DNA of 64,000 bases from Archangium lansingense (GCF_026626635.1 NZ_JAPNKA010000001.1:5890001-5954000); one strand, 5' to 3'. Shown: positions 38,975 to 47,640, counted from the first letter of the stretch. The notes: generated by a model from the sequence alone, not told the origin. Numbers and translations: made by a program.

Positions 38975-39526
38975 GTGAGTCAGGAGATGCGGAGTCCCAC
39001 GGACGAAGAGCTCATGGAACGGTTCTGTGACGGTGACCAGGAGGCATTCGAGGCGCTTTTCGCCCGGCATGCCGGCCGCGTGCAGGGATACCTGGCGCGG
39101 ATGGTGCGGGATGGACCGCTCGCAGAGGACCTGCTGCAGACGACTTTCCTGTCCGTCATCCGGGCGAGAGGCCGGTACGAGTTGGGTACCCGCTTCGCTC
39201 CCTGGCTGCTGACGATCGCAGCGAATGCGGCGCGGGATGCCCTGCGCCGTCGTCAGCATGCCGAGGCGATGTCGCAGGAGCGAGATGCCTCGCCCTCGTC
39301 GGTGGCCCCGGGCGTAGGTGATCCCGGGATGCGTCGGCGCATTGAGGACGCGCTGCAACAGCTTCCCCCGGATCAGCGCGAGGCGGTCATCCTCAGCAAG
39401 GTCGAGGGGTGGTCGTTCGAGGAGATTGCCTCGATGCGAGGCATCAGCGTGGGCGCGGCCCGGGTCCGGGCGCACCGTGGTTACGAGAAGCTCCGGCAAC
39501 TGCTGGACGGACTGGAGGGCGCCTGA
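38975..39526 (+). CDS. ECF-type RNA polymerase sigma factor
   Basis: A sigma-70 family ECF factor of about 183 residues. Region 2 runs from EAFEALFARHAGRV through DLLQTTFLSVIRAR to APWLLTIAANAARDALRRR. Region 4 contains LPPDQREAVILSKVEGWSFEEIASMRGIS followed by a DNA-contacting helix with ARVRAHRG. I chose the GTG at 38975, preceded by GGGGTGG; ATG 38987 is an alternative, but its AGGAG abuts it. GGCAACC at 38924-38930 could be part of an autoregulated ECF -35 element, but this is weak. The stop overlaps the next ATG by one base (TGATG), coupling it to a membrane protein that is probably its anti-sigma factor. Confidence 0.93.
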   Translation: MSQEMRSPTDEELMERFCDGDQEAFEALFARHAGRVQGYLARMVRDGPLAEDLLQTTFLSVIRARGRYELGTRFAPWLLTIAANAARDALRRRQHAEAMSQERDASPSSVAPGVGDPGMRRRIEDALQQLPPDQREAVILSKVEGWSFEEIASMRGISVGAARVRAHRGYEKLRQLLDGLEGA

Positions 39527-40185
39527 TGCGGCCGTCCATTGAGCTATTGCTCGCGGAGGAGTTCCGGACCGATGGCGCGGTGCTCGAGCGGACGCTGTCC
39601 GTCGCTCGCGAGGAGCTGGCGCGCAAGCGTCCGGTGCGGCGCTGGCGGACGCAGGCGGCGTGGCTGTTCGTGGCGTCGGCGGGACTGACGGCCGCGGTGG
39701 CCGGAGTGCTGCTCGTGCTGGGGCAGACGTCCGGTGGCGTTCTGCTCGGCCGTGCCCCCATCCTGGCGTTGTTGTGGACCACCAGCGCGGTGTGCGCTTG
39801 GGGCGCCCTCTCTCCGCGCGGGCGGAAGCTCGAACCCTGGGGCGTGATGCTGGCCATGGCCAGTGCAGCGGCGCTCGTCTTCGGGCGGGGCTCGCTCGCG
39901 GCGGCGCCGTCCTTGCCGGATTGGGTCTGCACGGCCAGTCATGTCGGGGTGGGGCTCGTCCCGCTGGTGGTGGCGGTCGCCGTCCTGCGAGGCGCTGCCT
40001 TCCGCCCCCTGCGAGCCCTCCTGGCCGGCCTGGCCGTGGGCTCAACGGGTGCCTTCGTGGGAGAGCTCGCGTGCACCCAGGGCTGGCGGCACGTCTTGGT
40101 CTATCACCTGTCCGCCTGGGCGATCGCCGCCGTCGCGACGCTCGTCATCTCCAAGTCCCTCAAGCCCCGGTCCTTCGCACCATGA
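39526..40185 (+). CDS. Membrane protein, candidate anti-sigma factor (NrsF/DUF1109-like)
   Basis: 219 residues with a charged N-terminal segment of about 50 residues (cytoplasmic, suited to bind a sigma factor), followed by about six hydrophobic segments. Conserved-looking Cys residues sit in DWVCTASH and ELACTQGW. A short tail, six membrane segments and two Cys residues recall the NrsF family of negative regulators of ECF factors. The assignment rests on topology and on its position directly after, and coupled to, the sigma gene. I chose the start at 39526 because it overlaps the sigma stop. Confidence 0.7.
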   Translation: MRPSIELLLAEEFRTDGAVLERTLSVAREELARKRPVRRWRTQAAWLFVASAGLTAAVAGVLLVLGQTSGGVLLGRAPILALLWTTSAVCAWGALSPRGRKLEPWGVMLAMASAAALVFGRGSLAAAPSLPDWVCTASHVGVGLVPLVVAVAVLRGAAFRPLRALLAGLAVGSTGAFVGELACTQGWRHVLVYHLSAWAIAAVATLVISKSLKPRSFAP

Positions 40186-40517
40186 TTCAGGATTCTTCTC
40201 TCATCGTGTTCGAGGACGTGGAAGGCGCTCCCGTGCGCATCGGCGAGACGGTGAAGCTCGTCAGCACGTCAGCGGATGGTTCCATGAACCGGCGGTTCCT
40301 CGGTCAGACGGGCGTCGTGGAGGCGCTGGTGTTCGATGACCCGGACCTCCAGTTCCCGCATGATCCGCTCATCCAGGTGCGCGTCGGCGACCTTGGCGAG
40401 GACCTGTTCTTCCCGGAGGAGCTCGAGCTGGCACCGGAGTGGGCAAGGCGCCAGATCGCCGAGCTGCGGCAGTCGGTACGGGACGCCGAGCGGCGCGGTG
40501 TGGAGCGGATGACCTGA
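40182..40517 (+). CDS. Small conserved-looking hypothetical protein
   Basis: 111 residues, not recognised. It is acidic and soluble, with no signal peptide or membrane segment. The first 80 residues are beta-rich with a FLGQTGVVEALVF segment that could form a small SH3-like barrel; the end is helical and charged (EWARRQIAELRQ). It overlaps the stop of the membrane protein (ATGA), so it belongs to the sigma/anti-sigma operon and may work with it. It converges with the PIN gene 12 bp away. Confidence 0.7.
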   Translation: MIQDSSLIVFEDVEGAPVRIGETVKLVSTSADGSMNRRFLGQTGVVEALVFDDPDLQFPHDPLIQVRVGDLGEDLFFPEELELAPEWARRQIAELRQSVRDAERRGVERMT

Positions 40518-40529
40518 AGCGGAGTCCGC

Positions 40530-40985
40530 TCAACGCTGTCGCAGCCGCTCGGCGAGCTGCCGCGGCTTGAGGATGTCGAACGGAACATCCTTGCGTCCGG
40601 CAAGCGCGAGCACCCGCTTGTCCTTGCTTACCAGCCAGGTGGCTCCCACGCGCGCGGCGAGGACGAGGAACTTCTGGTCATCCCGATCCCTGCAGCGGGG
40701 TAGGGGAGGTGGCGGCATTCCCAGGTCCTCGGGGGCCACACGCACGAGGCTTCGGTAGCGGGCTTGGGTTGCGTGCTGAGCCGCCTCGTCCAGCGCGAAG
40801 GAGGGATAGGCGAGGACGAGCTGCAGCTCCGTCAGGGTGGACTCATCCGCCCAGGCGGTGACCTCTCTGGCCGTCAGCGCGGAGACCAGCGGCTGGACGG
40901 CGGGGTCCTCGAACACCAGCATGTCCAGGACCACGTTGGTGTCGAGGACCAGTGGCAGCGGCTCTGAGGGGGAAGCGTTGGACAT
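40530..40985 (-). CDS. PIN-domain protein, putative toxin-type ribonuclease
   Basis: 151 residues. The PIN fold is suggested by the N-terminal VLDTNVVLDML with the first metal-binding Asp, an ELQLVL segment, and DRDDQKFLVLAARVGATWLVSKDK carrying the other acidic residues. It resembles the family annotated as PIN-type toxin components of toxin-antitoxin systems, which are Mg-dependent RNases. No antitoxin-like gene lies beside it; only a broken WD40 remnant is immediately upstream. It may be a solitary PIN protein. Confidence 0.85.
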   Translation of the reverse strand: MSNASPSEPLPLVLDTNVVLDMLVFEDPAVQPLVSALTAREVTAWADESTLTELQLVLAYPSFALDEAAQHATQARYRSLVRVAPEDLGMPPPPLPRCRDRDDQKFLVLAARVGATWLVSKDKRVLALAGRKDVPFDILKPRQLAERLRQR

Positions 40986-40988
40986 GGT

Positions 40989-41300
40989 CTAATGCCAGGT
41001 GACTCCGGGCGCGGGTTCGTCGCCCGTGACGGTTTTCATCCAGGAGCGCAGCGCGTCCGCGTCCGAGGGGAGCTCGTCCAGCCAGAGCCGCACGGTGCCG
41101 TCCCCACCTGTCCAGTGTGACCGCGCAGCGTCCGGACCTCCTCGGTGGCCAGGTCCCACAGCCATACCATCTTGTCGAGGCTCGCCGCCGCCAGCCGCGT
41201 CCCGTCGGGCGAGAAGGCGATGTCGCGGATCTGCCCATGGGGGACGGCCAGTCTACGGCATGAGGCCGCCGTCGGATCCAACGGGTCAGGATGCGCCTGC
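40989..41300 (-). pseudogene. Remnant of a WD40-repeat protein C-terminus
   Basis: On the minus strand one frame encodes a WD40 blade (IAFSPDGTRLAAASLDK, then WLWDLATEEVRTLRGHTG). The next frame then encodes the end of the next blade and a C-terminal tail (GTVRLWLDELPSDADALRSW, stop at 40989). The two pieces join near 41115 by a frameshift or small deletion, and nothing upstream restores the rest of the propeller. Such tails end large WD40 or kinase-WD40 proteins in myxobacteria (general knowledge). The remnant stops 3 bp before the PIN gene starts. Confidence 0.75.
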
Positions 41301-41333
41301 TTCCCTGCCTGCTGAGACGAGCGGGGCGAGCCA

Positions 41334-41355
41334 CCGGCCGGGAGGAACCGGCCGG
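41334..41355 (-). terminator. Hairpin downstream of small lipoprotein gene
   Basis: CCGGCCGG occurs at 41334-41341 and 41348-41355 around a GAGGAA loop, giving an 8-bp GC stem 25 bp past the lipoprotein stop. There is no U-tract, so intrinsic termination is only possible, not certain. Confidence 0.4.
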
Positions 41356-41379
41356 GGCTCTGGAGAAGACATACTCTGC

Positions 41380-41895
41380 CTACTGCGGATCGACGGGCAT
41401 CACCTTGATGCGCTCGCCATTGGCGCCCTCGGTCTTGGTGGCGTTGGAGGAGCGCTGGGCGTTCGTGGGGGTGCCGATCGCGAAGCTGGCGACGCGCGAC
41501 TGATGGGCGCCCTTGAAGTCGCCGGACACGGAGACGACCAGGTGGGAGCGGCCGGAGCCCCGCGTGAAGGCGACGTCATAGCTGGCGGTCGCGTTTGACG
41601 GGAAGTCGACGCCGTCGGCGAGCGTCGGCTGGCTGGTGACCACCAGGCCATCCAGTCCGCGCACGCTCACCCGGACGCCGGTGGCCGGGGTATCGAAGCG
41701 CAGGGTGACGCGGGCGGAGGCGTCCTGCATCTCGGCATTCACCACCACGGGGGCCTGCATCTTGCCGTGCACGACCTGCTCCGAGGCGGTGGACGAGGTG
41801 GTCGAGCTGGGGGTGGACTTCGTCGAGGAAGAGCAGGCCGCCAGGGCCAGCAGCGCGAAGAAGCCCGGGAGGGCTGCGAAGGTCATGCGGTTCAT
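41380..41895 (-). CDS. Small lipoprotein of unknown function
   Basis: 171 residues. A signal peptide with lipobox (FFALLALAAC) is followed by a Ser/Thr-rich linker (SSSTKSTPSSTTSSTAS) and a beta-rich domain of about 120 residues with alternating hydrophobics (ARVTLRFDTPATGVRVSVRG). This suggests a small beta-sandwich on the envelope surface. ATG 41895 has AGGAG at good spacing; the longer form to 41937 has none. It follows the HExxH lipoprotein gene by 38 bp on the same strand and may be cotranscribed. The family is not recognised. Confidence 0.8.
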   Translation of the reverse strand: MNRMTFAALPGFFALLALAACSSSTKSTPSSTTSSTASEQVVHGKMQAPVVVNAEMQDASARVTLRFDTPATGVRVSVRGLDGLVVTSQPTLADGVDFPSNATASYDVAFTRGSGRSHLVVSVSGDFKGAHQSRVASFAIGTPTNAQRSSNATKTEGANGERIKVMPVDPQ

Positions 41896-41933
41896 GTGTG
41901 CTCCTGAATTCATGGGTGAAGGGGAGGACCCTG

Positions 41934-43532
41934 TCACGGGCTCGTGATGGAGACGGAGGCGGAGTAGCTGACCCTGGGCTCCTCGTAGCCGGTCAACACC
42001 AGGACGTAGAGCGCGTTGGTCTGGGTGGCGACGCTGAAGGACTCGGTGCCGGTGATGAAACTGTCCGCGTAGCCCACGACCTGGCCCTGCTTGTAGAGCG
42101 CGATCCCCACGTCGTACGCGGAGTTCGCCGAGACAGTGACCTGGGAGCCCTTGCCCGTGAACACGAAGTACTGGTTCTGTGCCCGCTTGTTGGACTCGTA
42201 GTCACCATCGAGCGTGCCCGTGGTGCTGTACGGGAGCGAGCTGACGCCGACGTAGATGCCAGACATTTTCGAGTCCCCCTCGCCCCAGACCGAGGTGATG
42301 GGGCCCATGCTGTAACGGGCGAGCAGGGTGTCCACCGAGGCGTTGCTCACGACCTTCATCTCCTTGAGCGCGGTGATGAACGAGGCGATGGTCGTCATCG
42401 AAGGCGTCGTCTTCTGCAGACCCACCAGGGCGTCGTAGATGGGGCCGAGGCCGAGTGCGACCTGGTCGTACGACTCGTTCGTGCCGGAGTCGTAGAGGTC
42501 GTAGAGGAGCCGGTGCACGCTCGTCTCGGAGAACACCCCGGGCTCCGGATCATCGGTGTCCAGCGGCTCGGTCTCGGCATCGAAGCCGAAGGAGGTCAGC
42601 CCGTCGGGACCCCAGTGTGTGTCCACGTACAGGGACTCGGGCAGGAGGATGGCCGCGATGCCGTTTCCGTAGCCCTCGCCAAAGGCGATGCGCGGGTCGA
42701 GGATGTCGCCGCGGCCGTGAGGACCTCCGGGGCTGTCCGAGCGCGACAGGTTGTTCTCGAAGTAGTGACCCCACTCGTGGACGATGACGTGGCTGTCGAA
42801 CTCGTCGGTGTCCGCGCCCTCCTTGCCGAGGATGTAGATCTCATTCTCCGACGGCGAGAAGTGCGAGGTGCTGATGAAGCCAGCGGCCTTGTCGCCACCC
42901 TGGGGAACGTTGTCCGGGCTCCAGTTCACCTTGAGGGCGGGGAAGGTGACGGTGCGGACCGCCATGAAGGCCCGGGCGGCGGTGTACATGGAGTCGAGGA
43001 TGGCGAACGGGGCCGCCACACGGTGACTGGCCTCGTAGGCGTTTCCCGTCCAGCCGTGGCTGGCGTGCACGTTCAGGGTCGTGCTGGTGCTGGTGATGCT
43101 GCTGCCCATCGCCCAGATCGAGTTCGAGTCCGTGTTGTCCTCGACCTGGATCTGCGGACTGCTCGTCTTCGCGAGCACATCGAGCGAGAGCTCTCCGGTG
43201 GCGGCGGGCGTGTAGGTGAGCTGGTAGTTGCCCTGCTCGGTGGTGTTCGTGGTTGCGAGGATTCTCGAGCCCTGCCGCACCTGTACGACCGCGTTGCGCA
43301 CGGGCCGCTTGGTGGCCTGGTTGAAGGCGAGCGTCCCCGAGTCCGTCAGGGACGAGTAGGTCGCCGGGACGAAGTCGTAGGTCACCTGACCGGTGAGGGT
43401 CTTCGGGGTTCCGCCGCCGCCGTCATCGTCGTCGTCACCTCCACCGGGGCACCCTGTCGCCAGGGCGAGGAGCGCACCGAGTGTCAGTGCGCGCCCGAAG
43501 AGGTGTGACAATGTCCTGCTGAACATGTGCAT
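41934..43532 (-). CDS. Lipoprotein with HExxH zinc-protease motif
   Basis: About 532 residues. A signal peptide with lipobox (ALLALATGC) is followed by a Gly/Asp-rich linker (GGGDDDDDGGGG). A beta-rich segment resembling a carboxypeptidase-regulatory fold follows (VVQVRQGSRILATTNTTEQG). Then comes a metallopeptidase-like core with VIVHEWGHYFE (two His ligands and catalytic Glu) and a downstream Glu in FGEGYGNG that could be the third ligand. The last 100 residues look like a beta-sandwich of the pre-peptidase type. Likely an envelope-anchored or secreted protease. I chose ATG 43532, just before the signal peptide. Confidence 0.85.
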   Translation of the reverse strand: MHMFSRTLSHLFGRALTLGALLALATGCPGGGDDDDDGGGGTPKTLTGQVTYDFVPATYSSLTDSGTLAFNQATKRPVRNAVVQVRQGSRILATTNTTEQGNYQLTYTPAATGELSLDVLAKTSSPQIQVEDNTDSNSIWAMGSSITSTSTTLNVHASHGWTGNAYEASHRVAAPFAILDSMYTAARAFMAVRTVTFPALKVNWSPDNVPQGGDKAAGFISTSHFSPSENEIYILGKEGADTDEFDSHVIVHEWGHYFENNLSRSDSPGGPHGRGDILDPRIAFGEGYGNGIAAILLPESLYVDTHWGPDGLTSFGFDAETEPLDTDDPEPGVFSETSVHRLLYDLYDSGTNESYDQVALGLGPIYDALVGLQKTTPSMTTIASFITALKEMKVVSNASVDTLLARYSMGPITSVWGEGDSKMSGIYVGVSSLPYSTTGTLDGDYESNKRAQNQYFVFTGKGSQVTVSANSAYDVGIALYKQGQVVGYADSFITGTESFSVATQTNALYVLVLTGYEEPRVSYSASVSITSP

Positions 43533-43866
43533 GCTGTTTCCCCCGCTGCCTCTCATGGCAACCAGACTGGGCCTGGGTCCCCTGTCTTGGTGTCAGGAAT
43601 GAGACGGACGTGTTGGACCTTGGGGCGTACCATCGTCCCGCGCTGGTGTGCAAGCCGGGCCAGGACTGGCAGGACGTCGGGACGTCGCCCAAGTGAGCCA
43701 AAGACAAGCATCTCTGCCACTTGACTGTCCTCGGACTCGCGCCCTTGGAAAGTGAGCTGTGCAGTACAGAAACCGGTCCTCGCCCTGGAGCACGAGTTGT
43801 CGCTCGGGTGCGAGTGCACAGAGTACGGCCCCCCTCTCATTCGATCCTCAGACAGGAAGGTGGATT
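43533..43866. promoter_or_regulatory. Divergent intergenic region
   Basis: These 334 bp lie between two divergently transcribed secreted-protein genes and should contain both promoters. I see the ribosome site AGGAAGGTGG before the plus-strand gene but no clear promoter boxes, long inverted repeat, RNA gene or convincing small ORF. Confidence 0.4.
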
Positions 43867-45882
43867 ATGCGTCGGTACTGGACCGGTGTGTCTTCATTGC
43901 TATGCCTCAGCGCCCTGGCCACGGGTGGCGTCCCGTTCACGGCCGCCGCGCTGGACTCTTCTCCGGGAGAGTCCGCCACCTGTCGCGCCGTCACCCTGGT
44001 CAAGGGAATCGCCGCAGGAGGCGCCAGCTCCTTCCCGGACTATGACCTTCAGGCGCCCACCGTCCTGGGCAGGACGGCCTTCTTCGCCGCGAACGACGGA
44101 GTCAGCGGTCTGGAGTTGTGGAAGAGCCGTGGCGGAGAGACAGACACGGAGCGCGTGGCGGATGTCTTCCCGGGCTCGATGGGCTCGGAGCCGCGGTCGC
44201 TGACGGTGGTCGGCAATTCGCTCTTCTTCACCGCGAAGGGCGAGAGCCAGGGCCGCGAGTTGTGGAAGACGGATGGGACGGCCGAGGGCACCGTGCTCGT
44301 CAAGGACATCCGTTCTGGCCCCGAGGACTCGGGCGTCACTTCGCTGATGGCGCTGGGTGGCACGCTGTTCTTCGTTGCCGATGACGGCGTCCACGGCCCC
44401 GAGCTGTGGAAGAGCGATGGCACGCCGGATGGCACGGTGCTGGTCGAGGATCTCGTCCCCGGCCCCCAGGGGGCGGGGATTACCTCGCTGGCCGTGCTGA
44501 GGGACGCAATCTACTTCGCGGCCGATGGTGGGCCCCACGATGCCGAGCTGTGGAAGAGCGATGGTACGGAGGCGGGCACCGAGCGCGTCGCGACCGTCCG
44601 GGTCATCGAGAGCGATCCTGCCGAGCAGGTCCTCCACGGCCTGACGGTGGCGGGCGACACGCTCTACTTCTTCGCCGGTTCGTCCTTTGCGACGCAGTGG
44701 GACCTGTGGAAGAGCGACGGCTCGGGTCCGGGGACGGTCCGGGTCCGGAGCCTGGGCCGGAGCGCCGCCGACTATGAAGCGGGCCCCGTGTCACTGACGT
44801 CCGTGGGCGGACAGATCTTCTTCGTGTCGGGGGCGGGTGGCTCGCTGTGGCGGAGTGATGGCACCGCCGAGGGCACGAGCATCATCAAGCAGTCGAGCGA
44901 CGCCCGCTTCCTGACGAACCTGAACGGCCAGCTCCTCTTCACCGCCTGGGATGACGCGAGCGGCTTCGAGCTGTGGCGGAGTGATGGCACGGTGGCTGGC
45001 ACGGTCGTGGTCGAGGACATCCGTCCCGGACGCGACAGCTCGGCGCCCTTCTGGCTGACCGTGGTGGATGGCAAGGTGGTGTTCAGCGCGCAGACCGAGG
45101 AGGCGGGTCGCGAGCTCTGGATCTCCGATGGCACCCGCGAGGGGACGGCGCTGCTCCATGACATCGTTCCCGGACCTGGTTCCTCGGAGCCCAGCCGGCT
45201 GACCGTTGTCGGTCCGCGCGTCTTCTTCGTCACCGACGATGGAACCAGCGGCGCTGAGCCGTGGGTGCTCAACGACTGCACCCCGCCGGAGCTCTCCTGC
45301 CCGGCTGAGATGCTCGTGGAGGCCCGGGGTCCGATGGGGGCGCCGGTGACCTATGGGCTCGCTACGGCGAGCGACAACAAGCCCGGGAGCCCGACCGTCA
45401 GCTACAACAAGGCCTCCGGCACCGACTTCCCGCTCGGCAATACCTCGGTTGTCGCCACCGCGACCGACGAGTCCGGCAACGTGTCCTCCTGCTCGTTCCA
45501 GGTGAAGGTCCGCGACTCCACGGCGCCCCGGCTCACCTGCCCGCGCAACATGGAGGTCTGGAGGAAGTTCCGGTACGGCGCGCCGGTGAACTACGTGGCC
45601 GACGCCGCCGACGCGGTCTCCAAGCCGGCCATCAGCTACGAGCCCGCGCCCGGCAGTGACTTCATTGTCGGCACCACCCAGGTTCGCGTCACCGCCACCG
45701 ATGCGGCCGGCAACACGTCGCGTTGCTCGTTCGATGTGAAGGTGCGGCGGGAGTACGACCCCCAGACGAACAGTGGCTGCGGCTGCGGCGCGGCCTCTCC
45801 CGGGGTGCTCTCTGGCTGGGCGCTCCTGACGGCCGTGTCGATGCTGGCCAGGCGCCGCCGCAGGTCCTCCGGGAAGGAGTAG
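43867..45882 (+). CDS. Secreted ELW-repeat protein with two HYR domains and MYXO-CTERM tail
   Basis: 671 residues. It has a signal peptide, then about eight repeats of roughly 48 residues built on ELWKSDGTxxGTxxVxDI (residues about 70-480), probably a beta-propeller. Two HYR-type Ig-like domains follow; each opens with a Cys-Pro motif (LSCPAEM, LTCPRNM) and has TATDESGNVSSC-like strands. The end reads SGCGCGAASPG, a hydrophobic segment and an Arg cluster, the MYXO-CTERM sorting pattern that anchors proteins at the myxobacterial surface. Its function is probably adhesive or structural (inference). ATG 43867 has AGGAAGG upstream. Confidence 0.9.
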   Translation: MRRYWTGVSSLLCLSALATGGVPFTAAALDSSPGESATCRAVTLVKGIAAGGASSFPDYDLQAPTVLGRTAFFAANDGVSGLELWKSRGGETDTERVADVFPGSMGSEPRSLTVVGNSLFFTAKGESQGRELWKTDGTAEGTVLVKDIRSGPEDSGVTSLMALGGTLFFVADDGVHGPELWKSDGTPDGTVLVEDLVPGPQGAGITSLAVLRDAIYFAADGGPHDAELWKSDGTEAGTERVATVRVIESDPAEQVLHGLTVAGDTLYFFAGSSFATQWDLWKSDGSGPGTVRVRSLGRSAADYEAGPVSLTSVGGQIFFVSGAGGSLWRSDGTAEGTSIIKQSSDARFLTNLNGQLLFTAWDDASGFELWRSDGTVAGTVVVEDIRPGRDSSAPFWLTVVDGKVVFSAQTEEAGRELWISDGTREGTALLHDIVPGPGSSEPSRLTVVGPRVFFVTDDGTSGAEPWVLNDCTPPELSCPAEMLVEARGPMGAPVTYGLATASDNKPGSPTVSYNKASGTDFPLGNTSVVATATDESGNVSSCSFQVKVRDSTAPRLTCPRNMEVWRKFRYGAPVNYVADAADAVSKPAISYEPAPGSDFIVGTTQVRVTATDAAGNTSRCSFDVKVRREYDPQTNSGCGCGAASPGVLSGWALLTAVSMLARRRRRSSGKE

Positions 45883-45899
45883 GGAAGGGTGAAACACGA

Positions 45900-45934
45900 G
45901 GGCCCGGTACCCTCGCGAGGAGGAGACCGGGCCC
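45900..45934. terminator. Bidirectional hairpin between convergent genes
   Basis: A perfect 9-bp stem pairs GGGCCCGGT (45900-45908) with ACCGGGCCC (45926-45934) around a 17-base loop. It lies in the 74-bp gap between the convergent HYR and nucleotidase-like genes. There is no U-tract on either side. Confidence 0.6.
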
Positions 45935-45956
45935 CGTGGCTGCCGCGGACGGCGGA

Positions 45957-47528
45957 CTACTTGATCTGCTTGTCCAGCGGCTTGGCCTCGGAGGTGCCCT
46001 GCTCCTTGGTCCAGTCGATGACGGGCGTCTGCCACGACATGCCCGTCTCGCCCGGCTCGGTGTCCAGCTTCTCGAACTCGAAGCCATCACCGCCGAAGTA
46101 GAGGTACTCGACCGTCGCGACCTTGTACTCCTTCTTCGCATCCAGCGGCTTGCCCTTGGCGTCCTTGAACTTGCCCTTCCCGGCGGACGTGAAGCCCGAG
46201 TACACCGCCTCCGGGTTGGCGAGCTGCTTCGCCAGGTCCGCGCCCTTCACCTCGACCACCATCAGCGAGTTCTCGAAGGGGAGCACCGAGTACACGCTGC
46301 CCTTGGTCACCTTGCCCGCGGGCAGGCCCTCGCGGAAGCCCTTGCGGTTGAGCACCACCGCGTCCGTGTCCAGCTGCTGCCGGATGGCGGTCGTCACCCA
46401 GCTGGCCAGCTGCTTGGAGTCCTTCTCGAGCGCCTTCTTCGTGAAGCCGATCTCCTCGCCCAGGGCCTGATCCAGCTTGGCCTTGTAGTCGGAGATCATC
46501 TTCGCGGTGTCGGCGTCCGCGGCCGGCGCACCCTCGCCGCCCGTCACGTCCACCGTCGTGAGCTCCACGCCCGTGACCTGCTCACCCTCGGGCTTGGAGG
46601 CATCGTAGGTGTAGGCCGCACGCAGGTACTTGTCGAAGCCACGGCCCAGCGACACGTAGGTGGTGTTGCCCTCCTTCGTGTTCACCGGCTGCGGGCAGCG
46701 GCCACCGGCCACCAGCGACACCTTCCACTCGGGGTGCTTGCTCACCACCGCCTGCAGATCGCTCGGGCACGCGTCGGCCAGCACCACCACGGTGTCGGCC
46801 CCGGCCTTCTGGGCCTCGCCTACCGCGCTCGTCAGCGCCTCCTCGTCGGGGAGGACCTCGAGGCCCTCGGCGCGCCCGGCCATGGCCGTGGACACCGTCT
46901 TGGGCGACGTCAGACCCACCACGCCGATCTTCAGGCCCTGGCGATCGAACACCTTGAAGCCCGGCAGATCCCAGTCCTTGGCCAGCGCGGCGTCCTTCAC
47001 CTTCAGGTTGGCCGCCAGGAAGGGGAAGCCGCTCGTCCTCAGGTTCTTCTGGAACTGCTCGCGGCCGTAGTCCAGCTCGTGGTTGCCCAGAGCGGAGGCA
47101 GCGAAGCCCATGTGGCCCATCACCGCCGACGTCGTCTCCCCGTAGAAGAAGGAGGAGATGGCCGGTCCATTCCATGCGTCGCCGATGGTCAGCGCCAGCG
47201 TGGAGGCGTCCTTACAGGCCGCCTGGCCATCCTTCACCTGGCCAGGACAGTGCTTCTCCTTGGCGGCCCACCAGCCGAGCAGCTCTGCCGCGCCGATGGT
47301 CGGCTTCTCCCCCTCCGCGGGGGTGGTCGGCACGAGCTGACCATTGGGGCTGCCGGTGACGAGCACCGTCACCGTGGTGGGCTTGGGGGCAGGCAGGGTG
47401 GTGGGCGCCGGGGCCTGCGGGGCCGGCGTGGGCGGGGTTTCCTGTGCGGAATTCTTCTCGCAGCCGGTGAGCGCACCCACGAGGGCGATGGTCACCACCG
47501 CCGGCTTGATAACGGACTCTCGATGCAT
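45957..47528 (-). CDS. 5'-nucleotidase/UshA-family lipoprotein with incomplete metal site
   Basis: 523 residues. A signal peptide with lipobox (VGALTGC) and a Pro/Ala/Thr-rich linker are followed by a metallophosphatase-like domain and the 5'-nucleotidase C-terminal domain (ATVEYLYFGGDGF near the end). Within the phosphatase domain GDAWNG and GNHELDYG are intact. The first ligand motif, normally NDxHG, reads GSPNGQ; the LSHxG region reads VLADAC; and the GHTH motif reads GGRC. Catalysis as a normal two-metal phosphatase is therefore doubtful, and it may bind ligands instead. I chose ATG 47528 because it starts the signal peptide. Confidence 0.85.
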   Translation of the reverse strand: MHRESVIKPAVVTIALVGALTGCEKNSAQETPPTPAPQAPAPTTLPAPKPTTVTVLVTGSPNGQLVPTTPAEGEKPTIGAAELLGWWAAKEKHCPGQVKDGQAACKDASTLALTIGDAWNGPAISSFFYGETTSAVMGHMGFAASALGNHELDYGREQFQKNLRTSGFPFLAANLKVKDAALAKDWDLPGFKVFDRQGLKIGVVGLTSPKTVSTAMAGRAEGLEVLPDEEALTSAVGEAQKAGADTVVVLADACPSDLQAVVSKHPEWKVSLVAGGRCPQPVNTKEGNTTYVSLGRGFDKYLRAAYTYDASKPEGEQVTGVELTTVDVTGGEGAPAADADTAKMISDYKAKLDQALGEEIGFTKKALEKDSKQLASWVTTAIRQQLDTDAVVLNRKGFREGLPAGKVTKGSVYSVLPFENSLMVVEVKGADLAKQLANPEAVYSGFTSAGKGKFKDAKGKPLDAKKEYKVATVEYLYFGGDGFEFEKLDTEPGETGMSWQTPVIDWTKEQGTSEAKPLDKQIK

Positions 47529-47640
47529 GAGGGCTCCGAATTCGTTGTCGATACGACCGCGCGAATACCACACCTCCCCCCCGGGGTCCCCAAAAAGGGC
47601 ACCCCCTCTTTCCAAGGCGCGTCGTGGTAGCGTCCCGGGC

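Noticed and set aside
40182..40985. The small protein at 40182-40517 as antitoxin for the PIN protein
   Set aside because: It is on the opposite strand, convergent, and overlaps the anti-sigma gene. It has no DNA-binding or antitoxin-like features.
41898..43508. 536-codon plus-strand ORF opposite the HExxH lipoprotein
   Set aside because: The minus-strand frame has a signal peptide, lipobox and zinc motif; the plus frame is Gly/Val/Arg-rich shadow.
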